A DNA stretch of 64,000 bases from an uncultured Streptomyces sp. (GCF_947488945.1 NZ_CANLBS010000013.1:1-64000), one strand, 5' to 3'; numbered from the stretch's first letter, positions 34,528-43,764 are shown. Notes: a model not told the origin generated them from the letters alone. Numbers and translations are program-made.

Positions 34528-35396
34528 ATACTGCGATGTTCGAGGGCCCCGGGACGGATCACGGAAGTGCGCGGGCTGCGGTGAACGTTTTGAGGCCGAC
34601 AGCCGGGTCTGCGGTTATGTGTGCTTCGTGACGGGGACGAGGCGATCCGCCTGTACGTCGCCGCCTGCGCCGAAGGCTTGGGTGCCGCTGTTCGTGGAGC
34701 TGAGGGCAGGCGAGCAAAGCCGAGGAGCCGGTCTGTTCCGGCCCGGCGGGACGCGGCGACGGCCTGCCAAGCAAGCTGGCCGTTGAGCCCGGCGGCCCGG
34801 ACAGGGGTCCCAGCGGCGAGGGCGCGGGCCCACCGGGGCGGTAGCCGACACGATCGGCACCGCGCGCGACCCGGGGCCCAGTGCCGCGCCGGGGGGCTGT
34901 GCGGGGGCGAGTGCTACGGGGTCGGCTGCCGGGCCCGGCACCGGCACCGGGTCGAGCACGGCAGCACACGCCTTGGAAAGCCTTGGGACGGTCGGAGAAG
35001 GCGGGCGCCCGGAGCACGGCCAGGAATCGACGCAGGCGGAACACGGCTGCCTACTCGAGGCCGCCCGGGACAAGCTGCATCCTGCCCGGGGAAGGCTGCA
35101 TGCGTGCGCGCATGAGGTCTTCTGGGCGGCGGTGGCCGCAGGGAGGGAGCCCGCGGTGGACGGTCCGCGGTCGGCAGGGTGGGAGACTCAGAGATGTCGC
35201 CGTCCTGGCCGGCGTTCCAGCCGGGGGCGGGAGGGACGTACACATCGGTGCCGCTCTGCGGGCCGAGTCCGGCGTGGTCCCGTCAGTACACGCGTGGTAA
35301 TCGATGCGCGGACCTTCGTGGTCTTCGCCTGTGGAGAGTCATGGCAGAAGAGCGGAACCTCGCCGGCAAGCCGGATCCCGGACTGGGGAGCCGGGT
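34528..35396. other. Intergenic region before the SpoIIE phosphatase gene
   Basis: I see no supported gene in about 870 bases. A 19-codon frame from ATG 35341 (MAEERNLAGKPDPGLGSRV) ends on a TGA that overlaps the GTG start of the phosphatase gene. It might be a coupled leader, or the true N-terminus lost by a frameshift. Confidence 0.4.
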
Positions 35397-36596
35397 GTGA
35401 CGGCGCAGGATCTGGCGCGGGCGCTGGCCGGCCTGCTGGAAGCCAGTCACACGGCACCGTTCGAGCAGTTGCCCCTTCTCCTCGGCAGTGCAGCGCAGAC
35501 GGCCGGTGCGGGCGGGGCCCGGCTGTTCGTGGCGGACCTCCAGGAGGAGGTACTGCGCGAGGTCACCGGTATCGGACTGAGCGCCGGCAAGGGCGGCGAG
35601 GAGCACCGGATCGAGGGCACGTTGCCCGGCCGCGCCTATCAGATCGCCGAGATCACGGCTCCGGCCCGCGGCGGGGCGTGCTGGGTGCCGGTGCGGGACG
35701 GTGCTGAACGTTTGGGCGTCCTGCACGTCGAGCCCGGCCCCGGAAACGGGAGCAGACCCGACGAGGAGGTGATGCGGGCGCTGGCGTCGATGGCCGGACT
35801 GCTGCTGGTCTCCAAGCGGGCCAACAGCGACTCCCACGCCCGGCTGACCCGCACCCGGCCGATGGGGATACCGGCGGAACTGCAGTGGAGCATGATGCCG
35901 CCGCGGACCTTCGCCGACCAGCGGGTCACCGTCAGCGCCTTTATGGAACCGGCCTACCAGGTCGCTGGGGACGCCTATGAGTACGCGGTGGCCGACGACG
36001 TCCTGCACCTGGCGGTCTTCGACGCGATGGGCCACGACACCTCCGCCGGCCTGACCGCGGCCCTGGCCATGGCCGCCTGCCGCAGCCACCGACGCGCCGG
36101 CGCCACCATTCCCGAAGCCAGCAAGGCCATCGAGGACACTCTGATCGAACAGTTCGGGCACAGCCGCTACGCCACCGGGATCCTCGCCGACCTGGAGCTG
36201 GACACCGGAAAGTTCAGCTGGGTCAACCGCGGGCACCTGCTGCCCGTACTGATCCGCGGCGGGCGGTGGGCCAGCACACTCACCTGCCCGCCCGCAGGCC
36301 CCATGGGCAGCGGATTCAACCTGCCGATCACCCAGCGCACCGAACAGCTCGAACCCGGCGACCGGCTGCTGCTGTTCACCGACGGCATCACCGAAGCCCG
36401 GGACACCGACGGCCGCGAGTTCGGCGTGGAACGCTTCACCGACTTCATCATCCGCCACCACGCCGACCACCTACCGGTCGACGAGACACTGCGCCGCCTC
36501 ATGCACGCCGTCATGGACTACCACCAGGGAACGCTGGAAGACGACGCCACCGTCCTGTTCTGCGAATGGCACGGACCGGGCGCCCCGAAGCAATGA
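35397..36596 (+). CDS. GAF/SpoIIE (PP2C) serine phosphatase
   Basis: The ~399-residue protein has an N-terminal GAF-like sensor (residues ~15-140). A C-terminal SpoIIE-type PP2C domain covers ~165-395: VSAFMEPAYQVAGDAYEYAV, LAVFDAMGHDTSAGLTAALA, FSWVNRGHLLPVLIRGGRWA, LLLFTDGITEARDTDGREFG and DDATVLFCEW. The metal-binding Asp residues of the GD, D-x-M-G-H and TDG motifs are present. It should dephosphorylate STAS antagonists. GTG 35397 is supported by GGGGAG 6 bases upstream; the in-frame extension to 35304 lacks homology. The STAS genes on both sides are its likely substrates. Confidence 0.85.
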   Translation: MTAQDLARALAGLLEASHTAPFEQLPLLLGSAAQTAGAGGARLFVADLQEEVLREVTGIGLSAGKGGEEHRIEGTLPGRAYQIAEITAPARGGACWVPVRDGAERLGVLHVEPGPGNGSRPDEEVMRALASMAGLLLVSKRANSDSHARLTRTRPMGIPAELQWSMMPPRTFADQRVTVSAFMEPAYQVAGDAYEYAVADDVLHLAVFDAMGHDTSAGLTAALAMAACRSHRRAGATIPEASKAIEDTLIEQFGHSRYATGILADLELDTGKFSWVNRGHLLPVLIRGGRWASTLTCPPAGPMGSGFNLPITQRTEQLEPGDRLLLFTDGITEARDTDGREFGVERFTDFIIRHHADHLPVDETLRRLMHAVMDYHQGTLEDDATVLFCEWHGPGAPKQ

Positions 36597-36684
36597 AGAG
36601 AACGCTTCCAGGGGGGATGAGCCGCCTCCGGACGGACGCACAGGCACGGGAACCAGCCGCGCGGGGGGGGTTCCGCCGCGCCGT

Positions 36685-37089
36685 TCACCTCCGCAGGGCA
36701 GCTTCCAGAGTGTCGTACACGTCGATGACATGGCCCAGACCGACGGTCCTCAGGGCACGCGGGGGTGCGTCGGGGATGCTGCTGAGGCGGAGCCGGCCGC
36801 CGGCCCCGTGAAAGATGCGGTGGGCGTGCAGCAGCGTGTTGATGCCGGTGGAGTCGATGAAGGTGAGGTGGGCGAAGTCCACGACGACGCGGGGCAGCCG
36901 GCCGGACGCGGTGATGGCCGCTTCGAGGGCTGGGACGCTGTCGTGGGCCAGATACGCCCGCCGGGGTGAGGACCGTGATGCCTCGCGGAGTGACGGACGT
37001 GCGAATCCGCAAGCGTTCGCTGGGCAAGACGCCACCTTTCCGGTCGGCCTCGGCACCGCCGGCCGTGAGAGCGGCCTGATCACGACCAC
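36685..37089 (-). pseudogene. STAS anti-sigma antagonist with a frameshift
   Basis: The C-terminal three quarters of a STAS domain is clear: HDSVPALEAAITASGRLPRV, VDFAHLTFIDSTGINTLLHA and LGHVIDVYDTLEAALR, with the Asp-Ser phosphosite. The expected first strand (LRIRTSVTPRGITVLTPAG) is present but in another frame; the shift is near 36955. The gene as read from a GTG near 37045 would carry a foreign N-terminus. It may be inactive, or there may be a sequencing error. It belonged to the same regulatory set as the phosphatase before it. Confidence 0.65.
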
Positions 37090-37151
37090 AACGCACTCGT
37101 CTTGCCGGTGTCAACTTCCCTCACGGCCCCGCCGGGCCGGGGCTGCTGAGT

Positions 37152-37583
37152 TCAGAGGACCGTGAGGCAGGCACGAACGGTCTTGCCGCGGTCACCGATC
37201 TCCGTGTCGACCTTGGTGCACAGGGCCAGAACGATCTCCAGCCCGTGCTGGCCGATGCGTCCGGGCTCGAAGGGCTGCGGCTGCGGTGACCGCCCCGAAG
37301 TGTCGGACACCGCGATCTCCAGCAGACCGTTTTGCAGGCCGAGGGCGAGCGTGCACGGCCCGGGCGCGTACCGCACCACGTTGGTCACCAGTTCGCTGAC
37401 CACCAGAAGCGCATCCCCACGCTTCACGTCCGCCACCGCCACACCCCGCGTCACGGCCCGGTGCAAGAACATGTCGGCGAAGCTGCGCGCTTCACCGATC
37501 ACGGGCGGCCCCTCGTACGAGACCGCTGCCCCCAGCCGGGCACCCCGGAACACCGTGCTCCCCTCCTGCGGCATCTCCTGCAT
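37152..37583 (-). CDS. HATPase-type anti-sigma factor / serine kinase
   Basis: The ~143-residue protein has a GHKL ATPase fold as in RsbW/SpoIIAB. AVADVKRGDALLVVSELVTN and VVRYAPGPC form the N box (ELVTNVV). LLEIAVSDTSGRSP is the G1 box with the ATP-contacting Asp, and RIGQHGLEIVLALCTKVDTE is the G2 region. It may phosphorylate STAS antagonists or bind a sigma factor. ATG 37583 is used; GTG 37586 and ATG 37574 are alternatives. No cognate sigma factor gene is adjacent. Confidence 0.8.
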   Translation of the reverse strand: MQEMPQEGSTVFRGARLGAAVSYEGPPVIGEARSFADMFLHRAVTRGVAVADVKRGDALLVVSELVTNVVRYAPGPCTLALGLQNGLLEIAVSDTSGRSPQPQPFEPGRIGQHGLEIVLALCTKVDTEIGDRGKTVRACLTVL

Positions 37584-38047
37584 CACAGGCCCCCACCCGC
37601 CTTCACCGCCCTGCGACCGGCAGCGCGACCGCGCTCGAACGATCAGTATCGGAGGCGGCACCGTGCCACACCGAATGCGTGCTGTTCACCCCTATGTCCT
37701 TGTGCCTCGTCTGCCCCGCGAACCGGGGCTCATGTGCGGCCGGGAGACGCCCCCTCGTCCGGTCCAGGACGGCCTTCCCGTCATCGCCGCCCACGCCCGC
37801 GCGCCGCGATCACCCACTCGCTTCACGGCCTACGGCCTGCCTCTCCCCCCATGGCCCCGCCGCTCCCGGCAACGACCACCCGGCCCCGACCCCAACCCGC
37901 GTTCGGTGAGATGCGGATGGTCCGGAGGGCCGTTCAGGGGGAGCTCGGCGCTGGTCAGGCGTGTCGGCGGCCCCGCACGGAAGCGGCCCGCATCGTGGAG
38001 GCAGCTGCCGTGATCGAGCGGTGGCACTCGAAAGCTCGGAGAGCTCC
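37584..38047. other. Intergenic region upstream of the chaplin gene
   Basis: No gene is supported. The only clear element is a good ribosome site (GGAGAG) just before the chaplin ATG at 38048. The rest should hold promoters for the divergent ATPase and chaplin genes. Confidence 0.4.
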
Positions 38048-38362
38048 ATGTTGAAGCTGAGAAGCACAGTGGTTCTGGCCGCGGCCGCGGGCGCCCTGGT
38101 GTTCGCCGGCGCCGGAACGGCCGGCGCGGACGCCGGAGCGCAGGGCGCCGCCTTCGGCTCCCCGGGCGTGCTGTCCGGCAACGTCGTCCAGATCCCCATC
38201 CACGTCCCGATCAACGTGTGCGGGAACTCCATCAACGTCATCGGTCTGCTGAACCCGAGCTTCGGGAACTCCTGCGTCAACGGCGGCGGCCACGACCGCG
38301 TCCGCGACGAGCACGAGAACGACAAGGGCTCCGAGGGCTATGCGGGGAGCTACAGCAAGTAG
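38048..38362 (+). CDS. Short chaplin with a charged C-terminal tail
   Basis: The 104-residue precursor has a signal peptide (LRSTVVLAAAAGALVFAGAG, cleavage near residue 27). One chaplin domain follows: GVLSGNVVQIPIHVPINVCG, then NSINVIGLLNPSFGNSCVNG with the conserved Cys pair. Chaplins assemble into amphipathic fibrils on aerial hyphae and spores. Unlike classical short chaplins, which end right after the domain, this one adds about 27 hydrophilic residues (HDRVRDEHENDKGSEGYAGS). There is no sortase motif, so it would be secreted and self-assembling. Confidence 0.9.
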   Translation: MLKLRSTVVLAAAAGALVFAGAGTAGADAGAQGAAFGSPGVLSGNVVQIPIHVPINVCGNSINVIGLLNPSFGNSCVNGGGHDRVRDEHENDKGSEGYAGSYSK

Positions 38363-38492
38363 CTCCCGGGGATTGCCCGGCTGTGGTGCTCGGGGGCTCC
38401 GGTCAGGTGGTGCCGGCGGTACGGGCCAAGTCGGTTTCCCAGTGGCCCTGTTTCCCCGGTCGGCCCTCCGTCCACGCTTTCCATGTCGGTCC

Positions 38493-38532
38493 GCGCCGGT
38501 GCCGGGCAGGATTCCCTGCCCGGCACCGGCGC
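38493..38532 (+). terminator. Terminator downstream of the chaplin gene
   Basis: A perfect 18-bp inverted repeat (38493-38510 with 38515-38532) with loop ATTC lies 130 bases after the chaplin stop. Confidence 0.75.
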
Positions 38533-39030
38533 CGTCGTGCTCGGCTCTGCGGCAGTGCGACATCAGCTCCTGGTACCAGGCCGGATGAACCGACGAGTGA
38601 GGTCTGGTGGTGGTGTTCACGCGGAGGATGCGCTGTGGTTCGGTGCGCCCCTCCCCCGTGTGTGCGGCGCCCCGGCAGCCGGGGCCGAGTTCGAGTGCCA
38701 CGCCGTGCCCTGCCCGCCTTGGGCAAGTGGATGCATCACGGGGCAGCGGCATGTCGCCTGCCGTCGACCGTACCCTTTCGGTCTGCGTCCCGGCGCCTCA
38801 CACCCGGAAGCGGACACGAACCGTGAAACGGCTGGCCTGTGGATGGACGCAGCGAAGAACGGGCCGGGAATCGCGAGCTGTGGATGTGGCGCCGCAGCAC
38901 AGTCGGCAAATCAGCAGGCTTGTTGGCATATGACACCCGTCGTTACTCTGCGGAGCCCTTCGGTCTCGGCCATGCGCATGTCAGCGGTGTGAGGCGGGAC
39001 GGGTCGAGGCGGCCCGACTGGGCATGTCAG
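38533..39030. other. Intergenic, no recognisable gene
   Basis: About 500 bases between two strong hairpins contain only compositional frames. I find no motif or repeat. Confidence 0.4.
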
Positions 39031-39074
39031 AACGACAAGAGGACCCCGGCTACTGCCGGGGTCCTCTTGTCGTT
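39031..39074 (-). terminator. Strong terminator of the MFS gene
   Basis: A perfect 20-bp inverted repeat (39031-39050 with 39055-39074; loop TACT) sits 15 bases beyond the MFS stop codon. Confidence 0.85.
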
Positions 39075-39089
39075 CGCGCTACCAGGGGG

Positions 39090-40661
39090 TCAGGGGTTGG
39101 CGGTGAGTTCGCCGTGAAGGTCAGCGCTCAGGTCGTTCAGCCCAGTGACTGCGGCGGCGTTGTCGGAAGCATCACTCGGTGGAGTAGCCGGCGGCTGGGG
39201 GGCGGCTGCTGCCTTGCGGACGCAGAGGGTGCCGATGATTGCGAAGCAGCCGATGACCGCTGCCGTCGTGAAGGCGGCTTGTGCAGCTGAGACGGACTGG
39301 GCCAAATCCAGTACTCCCGCATCTTTCGCGTGGGAGCCGATGGTGTAGGCCGAGATCAGGATGGCGCCGCCGGCGCCGCCGGCCAGCTGCTGGGCGGTGT
39401 TGAACGCCGCGGTGCCGTGCGGGTAGAGCTCGGCGCGCAGGGAGGACAGTGCGGCTGTCGTCATTGGTGCCCACATCAGGGCTTGCGAGGCCGACAGGAC
39501 GAGGTAGGCGGCCAGGAGCGCGGTGATACCGGTGTTCTCGTTCGCTCGGCTGAGGAACCACAGGGAGCCTGTCCAGATGACCGATCCGGGGATGGCCAGG
39601 GGGCGTGGTCCGTAGCGGTCGTAGACGCGTCCGCCGAGGGCCGAGACGAGGGCGATCAGGGCTCCGCCGGGGACCAGGAAGAGGCCGATCTGGAACGCCG
39701 TCAGGCCCGCGACGTTGGTAAGGACCAGGGGCAGGACCATCGTGGCACCGAACCCGACCAGCGCGACGACGAGCATCACCAGCAGCGGCACGGTGAACGA
39801 CGGGGTGCGAAAAATCCTCATGTCGAGGAAGGCGTTGTCGCTGCGCTGCAGCACGGTCTGCCGACGGACGAAGACCGCCAGGGCGAGAAGCCCGATGATG
39901 ATCGGGATCCAGGGAGCGACCGGTGCGTGGCCGGAGGTGGACTCGCCGATCGTGGACAGGCCGTAGACGAGGGCGCCGAACCCGATGGCGGACAGGACGA
40001 GGGACAACACGTCCAGCCTGACCGGTTCGGGAGTGGTGATGTTGCGCAGCTTGGCGGCGCCCAGGGCCAGTGCGGCCAGGACGATGGGCAGGACGATGAT
40101 GAACAGCCACCGCCAGCTGAGCTGGGAGATCACCAGGCCGGACACCGCCGGGCCGACCGCGGGTGCCACCGCGGTCAGACCGGTGACCACTGCCATCGTC
40201 CGGCCTCGGCGGTGCGGGGGCACCAGTCGCATCGTCGTGGCCATCAGCAGGGGCATCAGGGCGGCCGTGCCCGCTGCCTGGATGATGCGACCGGTGAACA
40301 GCACGCCGAACCCTGGGGCGACGGCAGCGATCGCCGTCCCCAGGGTGAACAGGGACAGCGAGCCGAGGAAGATCGCGCGGAGGGTGAACCTCCGCAGGAG
40401 GAATCCGGTGGCCGGGATGAGGATCGCCAGAGTCAGCAGATAGCCCGTCGTGAGCCACTGTCCCGTGGTGGGCGTGATGTCGAGATCGGTGATCAGGGTG
40501 GGGAGAGCGACTCCCAGCAGCATCTCGTTCAGCAGGACGGTGAACGCGGAGACCATCAGGATCCCGATGACCAGGACATCTTGGGAGGCCAGCCTGTCGT
40601 CGCTGCGGGTCGCCGGCGGTGCGTCTGCGGCGGCCGGCGCCGGAGTCTTGTCGGGGGACAT
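39090..40661 (-). CDS. DHA2-type MFS drug transporter
   Basis: The 523-residue protein has about 14 predicted membrane segments. It carries the DHA2 signature features LLGVALPTLITDLDITPTTG near helix 1 (motif LGVALPTI, then TGQW), GRIIQAAGTAALMPLL and AVAPAVGPAVSGLVISQLSW (motif C). It should export a drug or metabolite with proton antiport. ATG 40661 has GGAAGAG well placed. A TetR gene is divergent, with two palindromic operators between them, so it is probably induced by its own substrate. Confidence 0.88.
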   Translation of the reverse strand: MSPDKTPAPAAADAPPATRSDDRLASQDVLVIGILMVSAFTVLLNEMLLGVALPTLITDLDITPTTGQWLTTGYLLTLAILIPATGFLLRRFTLRAIFLGSLSLFTLGTAIAAVAPGFGVLFTGRIIQAAGTAALMPLLMATTMRLVPPHRRGRTMAVVTGLTAVAPAVGPAVSGLVISQLSWRWLFIIVLPIVLAALALGAAKLRNITTPEPVRLDVLSLVLSAIGFGALVYGLSTIGESTSGHAPVAPWIPIIIGLLALAVFVRRQTVLQRSDNAFLDMRIFRTPSFTVPLLVMLVVALVGFGATMVLPLVLTNVAGLTAFQIGLFLVPGGALIALVSALGGRVYDRYGPRPLAIPGSVIWTGSLWFLSRANENTGITALLAAYLVLSASQALMWAPMTTAALSSLRAELYPHGTAAFNTAQQLAGGAGGAILISAYTIGSHAKDAGVLDLAQSVSAAQAAFTTAAVIGCFAIIGTLCVRKAAAAPQPPATPPSDASDNAAAVTGLNDLSADLHGELTANP

Positions 40662-40901
40662 GTGATCTCTTCCGTGTTGCTGAGGAGGGTGTGCGAAGGG
40701 CCGTGCGCGTTCCATGCCGCAGGTGCAAGCCGACGGGGTCCGGCTGTACGAGCCCGGGCCGAGTGGGCCTCGGCTGTAGAGCTGTCGCGTGGGGGTATGC
40801 CGCCCCGGCGGCCCTCGGCACGGAAGACCGGTGTGCCGCGCCGGGCCGCCTTGGAGGCAGCGGATGTCTGGCGCGGTCGGCGGTGGCATCGGAACTGATA
40901 A

Positions 40902-40947
40902 GGAGATAGTCTCCGTTTCGTGAACGACGATACGGAGACCCTCTCCG
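40902..40947. promoter_or_regulatory. Paired TetR operators between the MFS and TetR genes
   Basis: Two copies of the palindrome GGAGA-N3-TCTCC occur at 40902-40914 and 40934-40946; the second extends one base on each side. Their centres are 32 bp apart, three helical turns. They lie between divergent genes, where the adjacent TetR regulator would bind to control both promoters. Confidence 0.75.
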
Positions 40948-40972
40948 CATTGTCAACGGGAGGTGCAAGGAC

Positions 40973-41593
40973 ATGGGTGAGGCAGCTACCGGCGACCGTC
41001 GGCAGCGGACGGACAAGCAGCGCAACCGCACGCACATCCTCGAGGTCGCGCAGGAGTTCTTCGCCGAGCAGGGCATCACCGGCTCCATGGACGCCATCGC
41101 CAAGCGGGCCGGTGTCGGTCCGGGCACCCTGTACCGGCACTTCCCCAACCGGGAGGCACTCCTGGCTGCTCTGCTGCAGGCCCGCGACGAAGAACTCGAG
41201 GCCCGCCGGGACGCCATCCAGCGCGAGGTGACCGACTCCCGCGCCGCGCTCACCCAGTGGCTTCAGGCGCTGGGCGAATGGGTGACCGCCTTCGACGGCC
41301 TCCCCGAGCCCCTGCGGGCCGCGCTGGCGGAAGGCACGTCCCCGCTGGCGATCACCTGTCAGGGCTTCGTCACGACCACCGAGGATTTCCTCGCCGCGGC
41401 ACAGCGCGACGGCGGCGCCAAGCCCGGGGTACGGGGACGTGACCTCTTCCTCAGCACGCTGGCCACCGCCTGGGCCCGAGGTGCCGCCATGGCCGACGAG
41501 TCATCGCCCGACGGACTCGTCTCCCTCATGCGCACCGGGTGGGAGACACCCACGACGGAATCCGCCCCCGGGAGCGGCGAAGACCCCGCGTAA
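40973..41593 (+). CDS. TetR-family regulator of the MFS gene
   Basis: The 206-residue protein has a TetR HTH at residues ~18-62: THILEVAQEFFAEQGITGSM then AIAKRAGVGPGTLYRHFPNR. The C-terminal ligand domain is helical (ALTQWLQALGEWVTAFDGL). It is divergent from the DHA2 exporter with paired palindromes between, so local repression relieved by a transported compound is likely. ATG 40973 fits the domain start. Confidence 0.88.
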   Translation: MGEAATGDRRQRTDKQRNRTHILEVAQEFFAEQGITGSMDAIAKRAGVGPGTLYRHFPNREALLAALLQARDEELEARRDAIQREVTDSRAALTQWLQALGEWVTAFDGLPEPLRAALAEGTSPLAITCQGFVTTTEDFLAAAQRDGGAKPGVRGRDLFLSTLATAWARGAAMADESSPDGLVSLMRTGWETPTTESAPGSGEDPA

Positions 41594-41704
41594 CCGCCGG
41601 CAGAAGCGTGGCGCTCCGGCGCGGGACGCTTTCCCACACTCGGACACCGCGGCCGCGGCGTCCGAGTGCCTCTCGCGACTGAACTCAAGGCAAGGAGAAA
41701 CTTC

Positions 41705-42451
41705 GTGAAGATCGGCATTCTGGGCGTAGGACATATCGGGAAGACGCTGACCCAGCGGCTGGCCGCGGCAGGGCATCAGGTGAAGGTGGCCAACTCGCGG
41801 GGCCCGCACACGATCGAGGCTGACGTCCTCTCCACGGGCGGGCGCGCGGTGACGGCGGCAGAAGCCGTCGAGGACGTCGACGTCGTGATCCTCTCGATTC
41901 CCCTGAACCGTCTTCCGCAGGTCGCGCCGCTGATCGCCGACGTGCCGGCCGACACGGTCGTCATCGACACGTCGAACTACTACCCGGCGCGGGACAGCCG
42001 GATCGAGGCCGTCGACGCCGGGCAGGTCGAAAGCCTGTGGGTCACCGAACAGCTGGGCCGGCCGGTCGCCAAGGCGTGGAACGCGATCGGATCCCACTCG
42101 TTCGCGGTCAGGGACAGGCCCGCAGGGAGTCCCGGCCGTATCGCCATCCCCGTCGCCGCCGACCGCGACCGGGACTGTCAGACAGCCATGGCGCTGGTCG
42201 AGGACACCGGATTCGACGCGTTCGACGCCGGGAGGCTCTCGGACTCCTGGCGGCAGCAGCCGGGTGCGCCGTGCTACTGCACCGACCTCACCCGCGAGGA
42301 GATGCCGGGTGCGCTGGCCGCAGCGGAGGCCGAGCGCCTGCCCAAGCGGCGCGACCTTTCCGTCGCCGCGATCCAGGAAAGGGTCGGGGACGCCCGGACC
42401 AACCCCGACGCGGAGTACGGCGTCCGCCTGAGCCGCGCCCTGTTCATGTGA
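41705..42451 (+). CDS. NADPH-F420 reductase-like oxidoreductase
   Basis: The 248-residue protein starts with a Rossmann strand KIGILGVGHIGKTLTQRLAA (residues ~2-21). VANSRGPHTIE follows the pattern of NADP binding in Fno-type proteins, and VVILSIPLNRLPQVAPLIAD and DTSNYYPARDSRIEA come next. The family reduces NADP or F420, though many members only share the fold. GTG 41705 has AAGGAGA 7 bases upstream. It follows the TetR gene on the same strand after 111 bases and may share its regulation. A perfect palindrome lies behind it. Confidence 0.8.
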   Translation: MKIGILGVGHIGKTLTQRLAAAGHQVKVANSRGPHTIEADVLSTGGRAVTAAEAVEDVDVVILSIPLNRLPQVAPLIADVPADTVVIDTSNYYPARDSRIEAVDAGQVESLWVTEQLGRPVAKAWNAIGSHSFAVRDRPAGSPGRIAIPVAADRDRDCQTAMALVEDTGFDAFDAGRLSDSWRQQPGAPCYCTDLTREEMPGALAAAEAERLPKRRDLSVAAIQERVGDARTNPDAEYGVRLSRALFM

Positions 42452-42516
42452 CCTCTCGGTGGGGCGCCTCCTGGGGTCTTCCCACATCGGACCCCGGTTG
42501 AGCGGTACACGTCCCC

Positions 42517-42580
42517 GCCCGCTCCATCTGCCTGTGCCCCGACGTCGGCCGACGTCGGGGCACAGGCAGATGGAGCGGGC
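42517..42580. repeat. Perfect 64-bp palindrome with no loop
   Basis: Positions 42517-42548 and 42549-42580 are exact reverse complements over 32 bases each. The arm begins GCCCGCTCCATCTGCC and ends GACGTCGG. It lies between two convergent genes, 66 bases after the F420 reductase-like stop and 186 bases before the quinone oxidoreductase stop. It could serve as a bidirectional terminator, but the zero-length spacer and perfection are unusual. Confidence 0.9.
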
Positions 42581-42765
42581 ACGCATGACAAGGCTGCCCG
42601 GACACGTCGTGCTGCCAGAAGGTGCGCGCGGCCACCTCCGTCTCCCACGCGACGCCCGGGCGCGACGCGGCGAAGAACGCGAGGGGCCGCGGGCGCCACC
42701 TGCCGGTGGTGATGAGGGTCGCCCGGGCGGGCGTCCACGACGCGCACACTGCGCGCTGAGGAGGC

Positions 42766-43764
42766 TCAGGCGCCGGGGACGGTGACGACGATCTTGCCGA
42801 CCTGTCCGCCGGCTTCCAGGTAGCGGTGTGCCTCGGCGATGTCCTCCAGCGGGAACGTCTTGTCGATGGTGGGGGTCAGTTCCCCCTTGGCGAGACCGTC
42901 GGCCACGAAGGCGACCGCTTCGCCGCGTCGCCGGTCGTCGGTGGTGATCTCGAAGAGTTCGAACCCCCGGATGGTGAGGTGCTTGAACAGGACCTCACCG
43001 ACGTTCAGCGGGGTGGGGGTGCGGTCGAGGACGCCGTAGAGGACGAGGTGGGCCTCGTGGGCGGCGGCGGTGACGAGGTCGGCCAGGGCCGTGCCGCCGA
43101 CCGGGTCGAAGATGATGCGGGCGCCCTGGCCGTCGGTCAGCTCCCGCACCCGGGCGGGGACGTCCTCCTCGGCGGTGGCGACGACCTCGTCAGCGCCGGC
43201 GTCCAGGAGCTGCCGGCGCTTGGCGCCGGTGCGGGTCAGAGCGATGGCGCGGGCGCCGGCCTTGTGGGCGACCTGGATGGCGGCGAGGCCGACGCTGCTG
43301 GAGGCCGCGGAGATCAGGACGGTGTCGCCGGGGCGGACGCCCGCGAGGTCGACCAGGCCGCCGTAGGCGGTGATGAACTGCATCCACACCGAGGCCGCCT
43401 CCTCGAAGGAGAGCCGCACGGGATGGGCGACGACCGCGTGGGCGGGAGCGAGAACCGCCTCCCCGTGCACGCCGTAGTCGGTCATGGCGAAGGACGGCAC
43501 CACGCTGACCGGCTCACCCACACTCAGGCCGCGCACGCCCTCACCGAAGGCCTCGACCACTCCGGCCGCCTCGTAACCGATGCCGGAGGGGAAGACGGGA
43601 TCGGTGCCGTACTGGCCGAGCCGGAACATCGACTCCGCCCGATTCAGGCCCAGCGCCCGGGTCCGGATCAGAACTTCGCCCGGCCCGGGCTCGGGCACGG
43701 GGGCCTCCTCCAGATGCAGGACTTCGGGTCCGCCGGTCTGATGGAAACGGACGACGCGGTTCAT
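42766..43764 (-). CDS. Zinc-less MDR-family oxidoreductase (quinone reductase type)
   Basis: The 332-residue protein has the MDR fold. The N-terminal GroES-like domain reads RFHQTGGPEVLHLEEAPVPE then GEVLIRTRALGLNRAE. The NADPH-binding part has TVLISAASSSVGLAAIQVAH then GARAIALTRTGAKR. No zinc-binding cysteine cluster is present. It should reduce quinones or enones with NADPH. ATG 43764 has AGGAG upstream. A 33-bp imperfect palindrome lies 77 bases upstream, and an ArsR gene follows on the same strand further up. Confidence 0.85.
   Translation of the reverse strand: MNRVVRFHQTGGPEVLHLEEAPVPEPGPGEVLIRTRALGLNRAESMFRLGQYGTDPVFPSGIGYEAAGVVEAFGEGVRGLSVGEPVSVVPSFAMTDYGVHGEAVLAPAHAVVAHPVRLSFEEAASVWMQFITAYGGLVDLAGVRPGDTVLISAASSSVGLAAIQVAHKAGARAIALTRTGAKRRQLLDAGADEVVATAEEDVPARVRELTDGQGARIIFDPVGGTALADLVTAAAHEAHLVLYGVLDRTPTPLNVGEVLFKHLTIRGFELFEITTDDRRRGEAVAFVADGLAKGELTPTIDKTFPLEDIAEAHRYLEAGGQVGKIVVTVPGA

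Noticed and set aside
34559-35300. Overlapping open frames on both strands between the GvpU-like gene and the phosphatase gene
   Set aside because: All are Arg/Pro/Gly-rich with no motif, and they contradict one another in frame.
42580-42765. Possible coding remnant on the minus strand (TLITTGRWRPRPLAFFAASR and nearby)
   Set aside because: It looks slightly protein-like but is short, runs into the 64-bp palindrome and matches no family I can name.
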